From the NCBI RefSeq assembly GCF_014649335.1, contig NZ_BMSV01000005.1, forward strand, positions 62,001 through 126,000: a DNA stretch of 64,000 nucleotides, read 5' to 3'. Numbering within the stretch: position 1 is the first letter of the stretch; every line of letters starts with the position of its first letter. The translations under genes and the position numbers were made by a program. The DNA comes from Streptomyces roseolilacinus. GTDB lineage: Bacteria > Actinomycetota > Actinomycetes > Streptomycetales > Streptomycetaceae. Under the pieces are notes generated by a model. It made no database searches. It saw only the letters and a list, made by a program, of their open reading frames with translations, and was not told the DNA's origin. Positions 41,008 through 48,831 of the stretch are shown piece by piece.

Positions 41008-42807
41008 CTAGAAGGTGAGGTTCCAGGCGTCGATCCTGCCGGTGTCCTGCGCCGCGACGTCCCGGACGCGGAGCTTCCAGGTGCCGGCCGCGGCCTCCGC
41101 GGAGGCGTCGACCGTGTACGTCTTGACCACGTTGTCGCCGCCGTCGCCGTTGGCGAAGTCCTCCAGCAGGTACACCGTCCCGTCGGGGGCCACCAGCGAC
41201 ACGACGAGGTCACCGCGGTAGGTGTGCTTGATGTCCACGCCCACCTTCAGGGCGGCCGGCGCGTTGCCGCTCAGTCCGGTGACGGCGATCGGGCTCTCCA
41301 CCGTCGCGTTGTCGGGGACGGCCACGTCGGTGAGGTTCTCGAAGTACCTGCCCGGCGTCGTCCCGCCCGCGACGGCCTTCAGCGCGTCGGTCTGGCCCTC
41401 GCCGAAGAACCCGTTCTTCGCGGTCGTGCCCGTGCAGCGGCCGTCGGACGGGCAGGCGGTGTCGGTCGCCTGCGACGCCAGCCGGGCGCGCAGGTCGGCC
41501 GGGGTGAGGGAGGGGTCGACGCTCGCCATCAGCGCGGCGACGCCCGCCACGTGCGGCGACGCCATCGAGGTGCCGTTCATGTTGCCGTACTTGCCGCCCG
41601 GCAGCGTCGAGTAGACGCCGGACGAGCCGTCGCCGCCCGGCGCGGCGACGTCGATGACGTCACGGCCGAAGTTGGAGTACGACGCCTTCACGTTGCCGCG
41701 GCCCATGGCGGAGACCGTCACGACGCCCGGCAGTTCGGTCGGGATGTCCAGGCACGCGTTGGTGATCCGGCGGGTCACCGGGGTGGAGTCGTTGGGGCTC
41801 GACGTGTCGGTGGTCTTGTTCGCCAGGTCGTAGTCGGAGTTGCCCGCGGCGGCGACCTGCAGGGAGCCCTTGCCCTCGGCGTACGCCTGGGCCCGCCGGA
41901 CGCCCTCGAGGATGGCGGCCTGGTCGGGGTCGTCCGGGCAGTTGAACATCCACGGGTCGGTGTAGTAGCTGTTGTTGGTGACCTTGAAGCCGTGGTCGCC
42001 GGCCCACACGAACCCGCAGACGGTGTTCTCGGCGTAGAACATCGAGGTGTTCGGCTCGGCGATGCGGACCGAGGAGATCCGCACGCCCGGCGCGACGCCG
42101 ACGACGCCCTTGCCGTTCTTCGCGGCGGCGATCGTCCCCGCGACGTGGGTGCCGTGGGTGCCCACGTCGCGCCAGGCGCCGGTGCGGGTGTCGGGCCTGC
42201 CGTAGGCGCAGGAGACCGAGTCGGCGGCGTTGAAGTTGGGGGCGATGTCCTGGTGGAGGTCGTCGACGCCGGTGTCCAGGACGCCGACCTTGACGGCGGC
42301 GGAGCCGGTGGTGACCGCCCACGCCTGGTCCGCCTTGATCTGGGTCATGTCCCAGCGGTTGGACTCGGTGAGCGTCGTCGGGGTCTGCGCCGGGGCGGTC
42401 GGCAGGGCCGGGGCGTACGCGTCGGCCGGTACGTCCGAGGTGCGGGTCGCGCCGACCTGCTGCACGCCGGCGACGCCGCGCATCGTGGTGGCGAAGGCGG
42501 TGGACGTGGAGTGGGCGACGACGACGCCGATCGCGTCGTAGTGCGCGAAGACCGTGCCGCCGTTGCCGGTGACGGCGGAGCGCACGGCCGAGGTGTCTCC
42601 CGGAGCGGTGATCACCAGGTACGCGCGGGTGCCCGCGGCCCAGGTGCCGGCCGGGACCGCCGCGGCGGCCGGTGCGGCGGCCGGCGCGGCTGCCGGGGTC
42701 TGCGGGGTGGCCGCGGCGGGGGCCGCGGGGACCGCGAGGGCGACGGCCGCGCCGAGGGCGGCGACGGCGGCCGAGCGCCTGAGCCCGGCGGATATGTGGG
42801 GAAGCAT
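41008..42807 (-). CDS. secreted S8 subtilisin-like protease with P domain
   Basis: A 599-residue secreted protease. A signal peptide (about 1-33, ending PAAA) is followed by an Ala/Pro-rich segment and an I9-like propeptide. The catalytic triad is Asp178 in VGVLDTGVD, His218 in GTHGTHVAG and Ser in NGTSMASPHVAG. The C-terminal 120 residues form a P/Homo B domain (ADSLSG-type beta sandwich; HTYRGDLVVSLVAPDGTVYLLEDFANGDGGDNV), normally needed for folding. ATG 42807 has GGAGGACAC. It degrades extracellular protein. Confidence 0.92.
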   Translation of the reverse strand: MLPHISAGLRRSAAVAALGAAVALAVPAAPAAATPQTPAAAPAAAPAAAAVPAGTWAAGTRAYLVITAPGDTSAVRSAVTGNGGTVFAHYDAIGVVVAHSTSTAFATTMRGVAGVQQVGATRTSDVPADAYAPALPTAPAQTPTTLTESNRWDMTQIKADQAWAVTTGSAAVKVGVLDTGVDDLHQDIAPNFNAADSVSCAYGRPDTRTGAWRDVGTHGTHVAGTIAAAKNGKGVVGVAPGVRISSVRIAEPNTSMFYAENTVCGFVWAGDHGFKVTNNSYYTDPWMFNCPDDPDQAAILEGVRRAQAYAEGKGSLQVAAAGNSDYDLANKTTDTSSPNDSTPVTRRITNACLDIPTELPGVVTVSAMGRGNVKASYSNFGRDVIDVAAPGGDGSSGVYSTLPGGKYGNMNGTSMASPHVAGVAALMASVDPSLTPADLRARLASQATDTACPSDGRCTGTTAKNGFFGEGQTDALKAVAGGTTPGRYFENLTDVAVPDNATVESPIAVTGLSGNAPAALKVGVDIKHTYRGDLVVSLVAPDGTVYLLEDFANGDGGDNVVKTYTVDASAEAAAGTWKLRVRDVAAQDTGRIDAWNLTF

Positions 42808-43006
42808 GTGTCCTCCGAAGGCCCGGCGACACGGGTGGCGTCGGCCGGGCCGGGGTGAAGAAGTGGTCGAGGCGCAAGATCTCATCCGCGGGCACGTCAA
42901 GGGAAGTACCGTTTCGCCACTACCTGTTCGGCACCCCGGTACCCGGCCGTTCCCCAACGGCCGGAAAGGGCCTTGCGGTCGGCCCGGCCACCGGGGCGCC
43001 CGGCCG

Positions 43007-43930
43007 TCAGTGGCCGGCTTCGGCGACCTGCCGGGCCAGCGCGGCGCGCAGCCAGTCGTCCACGGCGCCGAACGTCGGCTCCGGGGAGGCGGCCGCCTCG
43101 GCGGTGAGCTGCCAGAAGCGGTCGATGCGGGGGTGGGCGACCTCGTCGAGGAAACGGCTCAGCCGCCGCCGGAACTCCGGGGTGTCGCGGGTGCCGCGCA
43201 TCCCGGCGTGGGCGGCCACGAAACAGTCCAGCGCCTCCCCCTCGAAGGGTCCGCGCCGCGCCCGCACGTCGGGCGCCGCCAGCGCGAACGCCTCGACGAG
43301 CCCGTCGTACAGCACCGCCGGACGGCACGTCCCCTCCGGGGTGCTCGCCACCGGCCGGCACACGCTGACCGCGCCGGCCGGGTCCGTCGCCAGGGCGTTC
43401 AGCCGGGCGAAGGCCAGGACCTGCGCGGGAGTCGGGTCCTCGGGGGGCGGCGGCACCGCCGCGTCGGTGATCGACGAGACGAGCCGGGCCGGCAGCCGCG
43501 GCGGCAGCACCCGCCGCAGGAAGCGCGCCACCGGAGCCGTACTGGGCGGGGCGTCCAGGGCCCCGACCAGGCGCAGCCGGTCGGGGCGCTCCTCCGCCGG
43601 GCAGTCCCGCAGCAGCCGCAGGGCGGCCTCCCGCCAGCGCAACGCCGCCATCCGGGAGCCCAGTTCGCGCAACCGGCCCGCGATGACGTCCTCCAGGGCG
43701 TCCTCCCGGTCCAGGACCCGGCCGACCTCCGCGACCGGGAGGTCGAGGCCGCGCAGCGACCGGATCAGCCGCAGCCGGTCCAGCGCCCCCGGGCCGTACC
43801 GGCGGTGGCCGCCGGCGCTGCGCGAGGTCTCCGGCAGCAGCCCCAGGTCCGAGTAGAACCGCACCGCCTTCACGGTGGTGCCCGCGCGCTCGGCGAGCTC
43901 CCCGATGCTCCAGGTCCCTTCGGTGGGCAT
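43007..43930 (-). CDS. MerR-family transcriptional regulator
   Basis: A 307-residue protein. Residues 6-75 form the MerR winged helix (TWSIGELAERAGTTVKAVRFYSDLGLLPETSRSAGGHRRY). The rest, about 220 residues, is helical and larger than classical metal sensors, with a Cys near residue 200 (VSVCRPVA), so the effector is probably a drug-like or other organic ligand. ATG 43930 follows GGGAGGTGAA. It lies downstream of the M4 protease and upstream of the S8 protease on the same strand; a link to either is possible but not shown. Confidence 0.85.
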   Translation of the reverse strand: MPTEGTWSIGELAERAGTTVKAVRFYSDLGLLPETSRSAGGHRRYGPGALDRLRLIRSLRGLDLPVAEVGRVLDREDALEDVIAGRLRELGSRMAALRWREAALRLLRDCPAEERPDRLRLVGALDAPPSTAPVARFLRRVLPPRLPARLVSSITDAAVPPPPEDPTPAQVLAFARLNALATDPAGAVSVCRPVASTPEGTCRPAVLYDGLVEAFALAAPDVRARRGPFEGEALDCFVAAHAGMRGTRDTPEFRRRLSRFLDEVAHPRIDRFWQLTAEAAASPEPTFGAVDDWLRAALARQVAEAGH

Positions 43931-44012
43931 CGCGTTCACCTCCCTCGACGGGAGCCCCACGGTACCGGGGCGCGGGGGCGCCCAGGTACCGCGGGGGAGT
44001 GGAGGCGAATCG

Positions 44013-45677
44013 TTACTTCACGTTGACCGCGGCCCAGGCCCTGGCGACGGCCTGGTACTCGGCGCCGTTCGCGCCGTACAGGTCGGTCGCCGCCTTGAGC
44101 GTCGCCGCGCGGGCGCCCGCGTAGGTGGTGCTGGACGTCATGTACACCGACAGGGCCTTGTACCAGATCCGGTACGCCTTGGCGCGGCCGATGCCGGTGA
44201 CGGCGGCGCCGTCGTAGGTGGGCGAGTCGTACCTGACGCCGTTGATCGTCTTCGTGCCGCTGCCCTCCGACAGCAGGTAGAAGAAGTGGTTGGCGACGCC
44301 CGACGAGTGGTGCACGTCGAGGTTGCCCAGGGTGCGGGACCAGTAGTCGGCCGAGCTGCCGTCCTTGCTGGGCTTGTCCATGTACCGCAGCGGGGTGCCG
44401 TTGCCCCGGATGTCGACCTTCTCGCCGATGAGGTAGTCGCCCGGGTCGTTGGGGTTGTTGGCGTAGAACTCGACGGAGGTGCCGAGGATGTCGCTGGTCG
44501 CCTCGTTCAGGCCGCCGGACTCGCCGCTGTAGCGCAGGCCCGCGGTGCGGGAGGTGAGGCCGTGGGTCATCTCGTGGCCGGCCACGTCGATGGACGTCAG
44601 CGGCCGGGAGTTGTTCGCGCCGTCGCCGTACGTCATGCAGAAGCACTGGTCGGACCAGAAGGCGTTGACGTACGCGTTGCCGTAGTGGACGCGGGAGTAC
44701 GCGGCCTTGCCGTCGCCGGCGATGCCGTTGCGGCCCAGCTCGGACTTGTAGAAGTCCCAGGTGAGCGCGGCGCCGTAGTGGGCGTCGACGGCCGCGGTCT
44801 GACGGTTCGTCGGCAGGCCGTTGCCCCAGGTGTCGTCGGCGTCGGTGAACAGCGTGCCGGTGCCCGACGTGCCGCCGTTCAGGTCGTACGTCCGGTGGCC
44901 GCCGCGGGCGCCGTCGGTGAGGGTGAAGCCGGAGGTGGCGGAGGTGGTGCCGAGCGGGACGGTCCCGCTGTACTGGCTGGTGCCGCTGCCGGTCTCGATC
45001 GCCTCGTACGCGTACAGCTCCTTGCCGGAGGTGGCGTCCGTGACGACGTGCAGCTCGCTCGGGGTGCCGTCGTGCTGCAGGCCGTGGACGACCGTCTCGT
45101 ACGCCAGCGTCGGCTTGCCGCTCGCGGCCCATATGACCTTGCGGGGCGCGGCGGCGGACGGCGTGCCGGTCTTCTCGTCGTCGGCGGCGGCCGCGGCCAG
45201 GGCGCTCGTGCGCGCGGTGGCCGGGGCGACGGCGGCGTCGGTGCTCGCGACGGCGATCCTCGCCTGGGTGGCCTTGGTGACGCCCTTGCTCCGGCCGTTC
45301 CCGGCGGTGTGGACCACGAGGTCGCCGCCGAGGACCGGGATGCCCGCGTACGTGCGTTCGTAGCGCGTGTGCACGGTGCCGTCGGCGTCCTTCACCACGT
45401 CGCGGACGACCAGCTTCTCGCGGGCCGTGTCGAGCCCGAGCCGCTCGGCGGTGGCGGCGGCGCCCGCCTGCGCCGAGCGGAGGGCGGCCACCCGGTCGCC
45501 GGCGGCGAGCGGGACGGCCGTCGCGGCCGCGGCGCGGTCCGCGGGGGCGGACCCGGGGGCGGCGTCGGTGGCCGTGGCGGTGCCGGACTGCACGCCCACG
45601 ACGACCATGGCGGCGGTGGCGGCGAGGGCGGCGGCACGCAGGGTGGTGCGCCGCGAGGTGCGGGAGTACGGGGACAC
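44013..45677 (-). CDS. secreted M4 thermolysin-like metalloprotease
   Basis: A 554-residue secreted zinc protease. After a signal peptide (about 1-37) comes a FTP/PepSY-type propeptide (about 60-225), then the catalytic domain with HEMTH (368-372; zinc ligands His368 and His372, catalytic Glu369) and the third ligand Glu392 in GGLNEATSD. The C-terminal M4 domain contains the conserved HHSSGVANHFFYLL. GTG 45677 follows AAGGAGAC. A palindrome 75-100 bp upstream overlaps a candidate -35 element and may control expression. Confidence 0.93.
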   Translation of the reverse strand: MSPYSRTSRRTTLRAAALAATAAMVVVGVQSGTATATDAAPGSAPADRAAAATAVPLAAGDRVAALRSAQAGAAATAERLGLDTAREKLVVRDVVKDADGTVHTRYERTYAGIPVLGGDLVVHTAGNGRSKGVTKATQARIAVASTDAAVAPATARTSALAAAAADDEKTGTPSAAAPRKVIWAASGKPTLAYETVVHGLQHDGTPSELHVVTDATSGKELYAYEAIETGSGTSQYSGTVPLGTTSATSGFTLTDGARGGHRTYDLNGGTSGTGTLFTDADDTWGNGLPTNRQTAAVDAHYGAALTWDFYKSELGRNGIAGDGKAAYSRVHYGNAYVNAFWSDQCFCMTYGDGANNSRPLTSIDVAGHEMTHGLTSRTAGLRYSGESGGLNEATSDILGTSVEFYANNPNDPGDYLIGEKVDIRGNGTPLRYMDKPSKDGSSADYWSRTLGNLDVHHSSGVANHFFYLLSEGSGTKTINGVRYDSPTYDGAAVTGIGRAKAYRIWYKALSVYMTSSTTYAGARAATLKAATDLYGANGAEYQAVARAWAAVNVK

Positions 45678-45753
45678 GCGGTCTCCTTCTCTCGTTTCCG
45701 TGGGGGGACGGGGTGGGACGAGAGTGCCAGGAGATGACCTTGATGTGACAGGT

Positions 45754-45775
45754 GCTGGTCAACTTCTTGACCAGC
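45754..45775. promoter_or_regulatory. palindromic operator upstream of M4 protease
   Basis: Perfect 9-bp arms GCTGGTCAA / TTGACCAGC around a 4-nt CTTC spacer. On the minus strand the right arm contains TTGACC, usable as a -35 hexamer for the protease gene. The binding protein is unknown. Confidence 0.6.
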
Positions 45776-46034
45776 TCTTGTCCTGAAGGTGTGGGCCGAC
45801 GTCCGCTATGCGGACATCGGTTGACGGTACGTCGGGTTTTTTCGGCCTACGTCGCGATCGCCGGGATCCGGTCGGCCGCACGGCGCGCGCGCCCGCGGGC
45901 GCGCCGTCCGGCGGCGCCCCGGGACCGGGCTCGGAAACCCCCACCGAATCGGGCGAACCGAAGCCGCCGCATATGCCTTTCCGAATAATCCGTCGGCATT
46001 AGCGGAAGCCCGGGGCGGGCGGGATCGGATTATA
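45776..46034. other. intergenic region, M4 protease to terpene synthase
   Basis: About 260 bp between the M4 operator and the terpene synthase promoter. It contains AT-rich patches unusual for this genome (CGGGTTTTTTCGGCC near 45832; CCGAATAATCCG near 45980). Neither looks coding. A part of the latter may belong to the terpene promoter region. Confidence 0.4.
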
Positions 46035-46064
46035 TTGACAGTGCCGATCACCGTGCGGGTTAAT
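46035..46064 (+). promoter_or_regulatory. probable terpene synthase promoter
   Basis: TTGACA (46035-46040), the perfect -35 consensus, follows an AT-rich GGATTATAT. After 18 bp comes GTTAAT (46059-46064) as a -10 candidate with 4 of 6 matches. The 5' leader to the start at 46250 would be about 180 nt, long enough for regulation. Confidence 0.5.
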
Positions 46065-46249
46065 GGGCGTGAATGGCTTCAAAGCGCGGCCCGGCCTTCC
46101 CGCCCGAACGGGAAACGGGCCGCTCTGCGGCCGGAGTGAGCAAGGCAAGTCGCGGTCAGGAGGCCCCCGTTCACGAACTCGAAACCGGTATCCGGTCGAG
46201 GGTGCGTGAGCGGGGAATGCGGACCGAGATTTCCTCCGGAGGGAGATCA

Positions 46250-47293
46250 ATGCCCCATCTCGACCCTTTCACCATCCCGGAATTTCACCTTCCCTTTGAG
46301 GGTGTGAAGGACCCTAGGGGCGACCGCGCCAACGCCGAGGCGACCGCCTGGGCCGTCGGTCGGGGCCTGATAGAGACGGAGGCGACCGAGCAGTTCGCGG
46401 GCATCGGCTTCGGCCACCTCGCCGCCCGCGTCGGCCGCGGCGCCTCCTACGGGGAACTGGTCCTGCTGGCCGAGTGGATGGCCTGGTCGTTCGTCCTCGA
46501 CGACCAGCACGACCTGCTCATCAGGTCCGGCCGCCTGGACGGCTGGCAGCCCCTCTCCGACGCCATCGCGCACCACGTCGGCGGCCGGCCGGCCGACGTG
46601 CCCGCCTCCGCCCGCGGCAACCCGCTGGTGTCCTCCTTCGTCGAACTCTGCGACCGCATCCTGGCCGGGATGCCCCCCGTGCTCCGGGACCGTTACCGCC
46701 GCCACGTCCCGCGCATGCTGCGCTCCCTCGACGAGGAGGCCGCCAACCGGCGCCCCGGGCACCGCCCCACCGTCGAGGAGTACGTCCTGACCCGCCGGCA
46801 CAGCTCCCAACTGCTGCCCATGATGGACATGGTGGAGGCCGCCCAGGGCGTCGAGGTCCCCGAGGAGGTCGACGCGAGCCCCGCCCTGGAGGAGCTCGCC
46901 TGGAGCGCCATCGACGTCATCTCCTGGGGCAACGACGTCTTCTCGCTCCCCAAGGAGCACTCCTGCGGCGACACCAACAACCTCGCCGTCCTCCTCGCCG
47001 ATCGGCACGGCCTCACCCTGTCCGAGGCCGTACGGGCCGTCGAGGAGCGCATCCGTGCCCGCGTCGAGGACTTCCTCGCCGCCTCCCGCGCCCTGCCCCG
47101 CGCCCTGGACGCCCTCGGCGTCACCGACCCCGCCGCCCGCACCGCGGTGGAACGCCGCGTCCGGGGCTACGAGGACTGGATGATCGGGGCCGACCTCTGG
47201 CAGCGCCACGACTGCACGCGGTACCGGGACGAGCGGTTCGCCGCGGGGCTCGAAGCCGCCTACACCCGCCCGGACCTGGTCTCAGTGGCATGA
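46250..47293 (+). CDS. class I terpene synthase
   Basis: A 347-residue terpene cyclase of the bacterial sesquiterpene-synthase type. The Asp-rich metal motif DDQHD is at 84-88, and the NSE triad NDVFSLPKE (Asn228, Ser232, Glu236) follows at the expected distance. The start is ATG 46250 after GGAGGGAG. It should ionise a prenyl diphosphate, probably farnesyl diphosphate given its length, and cyclise it. The product cannot be predicted by eye. A P450 starts 11 bp after the stop, so the pair forms an operon. Confidence 0.92.
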   Translation: MPHLDPFTIPEFHLPFEGVKDPRGDRANAEATAWAVGRGLIETEATEQFAGIGFGHLAARVGRGASYGELVLLAEWMAWSFVLDDQHDLLIRSGRLDGWQPLSDAIAHHVGGRPADVPASARGNPLVSSFVELCDRILAGMPPVLRDRYRRHVPRMLRSLDEEAANRRPGHRPTVEEYVLTRRHSSQLLPMMDMVEAAQGVEVPEEVDASPALEELAWSAIDVISWGNDVFSLPKEHSCGDTNNLAVLLADRHGLTLSEAVRAVEERIRARVEDFLAASRALPRALDALGVTDPAARTAVERRVRGYEDWMIGADLWQRHDCTRYRDERFAAGLEAAYTRPDLVSVA

Positions 47294-47304
47294 GGGGACG
47301 TCCC

Positions 47305-48687
47305 ATGAGCCGTACGCGCACCGACCGCACCGACCGCACCGACCGCACCGCGCCGCGCGGCCGCGCGCCCGTGGCGCCCGGCCGGCTGCCCGTCGTCGGC
47401 CACGCCCTCCGGCTGTCCCGGGGGCCGATCGCCTTCCTCGAGTCGCTGCGCGACGTCGGCGCGGTCGTCCGCGTCGACCTCGGCGGCTGGCCCCTGCACG
47501 TCCTGACCGACCCCGACCTCATCCACACCGTCCTCGTCGCCGAGGCCCACAAGTTCGGGCGCGGCAGGATCTTCGAGAAGCTGCGCCCCCTCTTCGGCAA
47601 CGGCATCGCCACCACCGACGGGGCGCTGCACCGCAAGCAGCGCCGGCTCATGCAGCCGGCGTTCCAGCGCAACCGCATCTCCCGGTACGCCGAGCTGATG
47701 TGCCGTGAGGCGGAGGCCATGGCCGCCTCCTGGACCGCCGGCCGGCAGGTCCGCGTGGACCGGGAGATGCGCCGGTTCGCCCTCTCCTCCGTCGCCGGGA
47801 TGATCTTCTCCGGCGACGTGGACCAGCCCGCGGTCCAGGAGGTCCACCGGTCCTTCCCGATCATCCTGGAGGGCATGCTCGTCCGCACGGTCATGCCCAA
47901 GGCGTTCGACCGCCTGCCCCTCCCCCTGAACCGGCGCTTCGACGGCGCCGCCCTCCGCCTGCGCGCCATCATCGACGAAGTCGTCGCCGAGTACGGCCCC
48001 GAGGACCGCGGCCGCGACGACCTCATCTCCCTGCTGCTGGCCGGCACCGACCCGGAGACCGGCGACACGATGAGCGCCGAGCAGGTCCGCGACGAGCTCA
48101 TCACCATCCTGTTCGGCGGCACGGAGACGGCCTCCACCACGCTCTCCTGGATCTTCCACGAACTCGCCCGCCACCCGGACGTGGAGAAGCGCGTCCACGC
48201 CGAGGTCGACGCGGTCGTCGGCGACCGCCCCGTGCGCCCCGAGGACCTCGCCTCGCTCACGTACACCAAGAGCGTCTTCGAGGAGTCCCTGCGGCTCCAC
48301 TCGCCGCTGCTGTTCACCCGGCGGCCCCTCACCCCGGTCACCCTGGGCGGCGTCGACATCCCCGCCGGCGCCGAACTGGCCTACAGCCCCTACGCGCTCC
48401 ACCGCGACCCGGAGCTCTTCCGGGACCCCACGGCCTTCGACACCGAACGCTGGAACGACACCGACCCGTCCCGGGTGCTGCCGCGCCTCGACAGCTTCAT
48501 CCCCTTCGGCGCGGGCCAGCACAAGTGCATCGGGGACGCCTTCGCCGTCGCGGAGATCCTCACCGCCGTGGCGAGCGTGGCCCGGCGGTGGCGCCTGACG
48601 AGCGTCCCCGGCACCACCGTGAAGGAGGTGCCCGCCGGCATCCCGCTGCCCGACGCGCTGCCCATGATCCCCGTGCCGCGCCGCTGA
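47305..48687 (+). CDS. cytochrome P450 paired with terpene synthase
   Basis: A 460-residue soluble P450. Heme-thiolate Cys408 lies in FGAGQHKCIGDAFA; the I-helix motif is FGGTETASTT and the ExxR pair is ESLR. Overall it resembles CYP170-type enzymes that oxidise sesquiterpenes made by the adjacent cyclase, as in albaflavenone biosynthesis, but closer assignment is not possible by eye. Near the N-terminus a DRT tripeptide is repeated three times (9-bp unit), probably a disordered tail. ATG 47305 follows GAGGGGAC. Confidence 0.9.
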   Translation: MSRTRTDRTDRTDRTAPRGRAPVAPGRLPVVGHALRLSRGPIAFLESLRDVGAVVRVDLGGWPLHVLTDPDLIHTVLVAEAHKFGRGRIFEKLRPLFGNGIATTDGALHRKQRRLMQPAFQRNRISRYAELMCREAEAMAASWTAGRQVRVDREMRRFALSSVAGMIFSGDVDQPAVQEVHRSFPIILEGMLVRTVMPKAFDRLPLPLNRRFDGAALRLRAIIDEVVAEYGPEDRGRDDLISLLLAGTDPETGDTMSAEQVRDELITILFGGTETASTTLSWIFHELARHPDVEKRVHAEVDAVVGDRPVRPEDLASLTYTKSVFEESLRLHSPLLFTRRPLTPVTLGGVDIPAGAELAYSPYALHRDPELFRDPTAFDTERWNDTDPSRVLPRLDSFIPFGAGQHKCIGDAFAVAEILTAVASVARRWRLTSVPGTTVKEVPAGIPLPDALPMIPVPRR

Positions 48688-48831
48688 ACCGGCGCCGGAG
48701 GCGAACGCGTCAGCGAAGGATACAGCGCTGCCCTCGTACGGGTGGCGGTGTTCCCGCAAGAATGGTCCTCTGCGGCAACTTCCTGTCTCCTTGCCCCTAC
48801 ACTCGGCCGCACGTGCTGGAGGGGGCAAGTC

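Noticed and set aside
41008..45677. S8 protease, MerR-type regulator and M4 protease as one operon
   Set aside because: Gaps of 82 bp and about 200 bp, good independent ribosome sites and a separate operator before the M4 gene suggest separate units; co-regulation remains possible.
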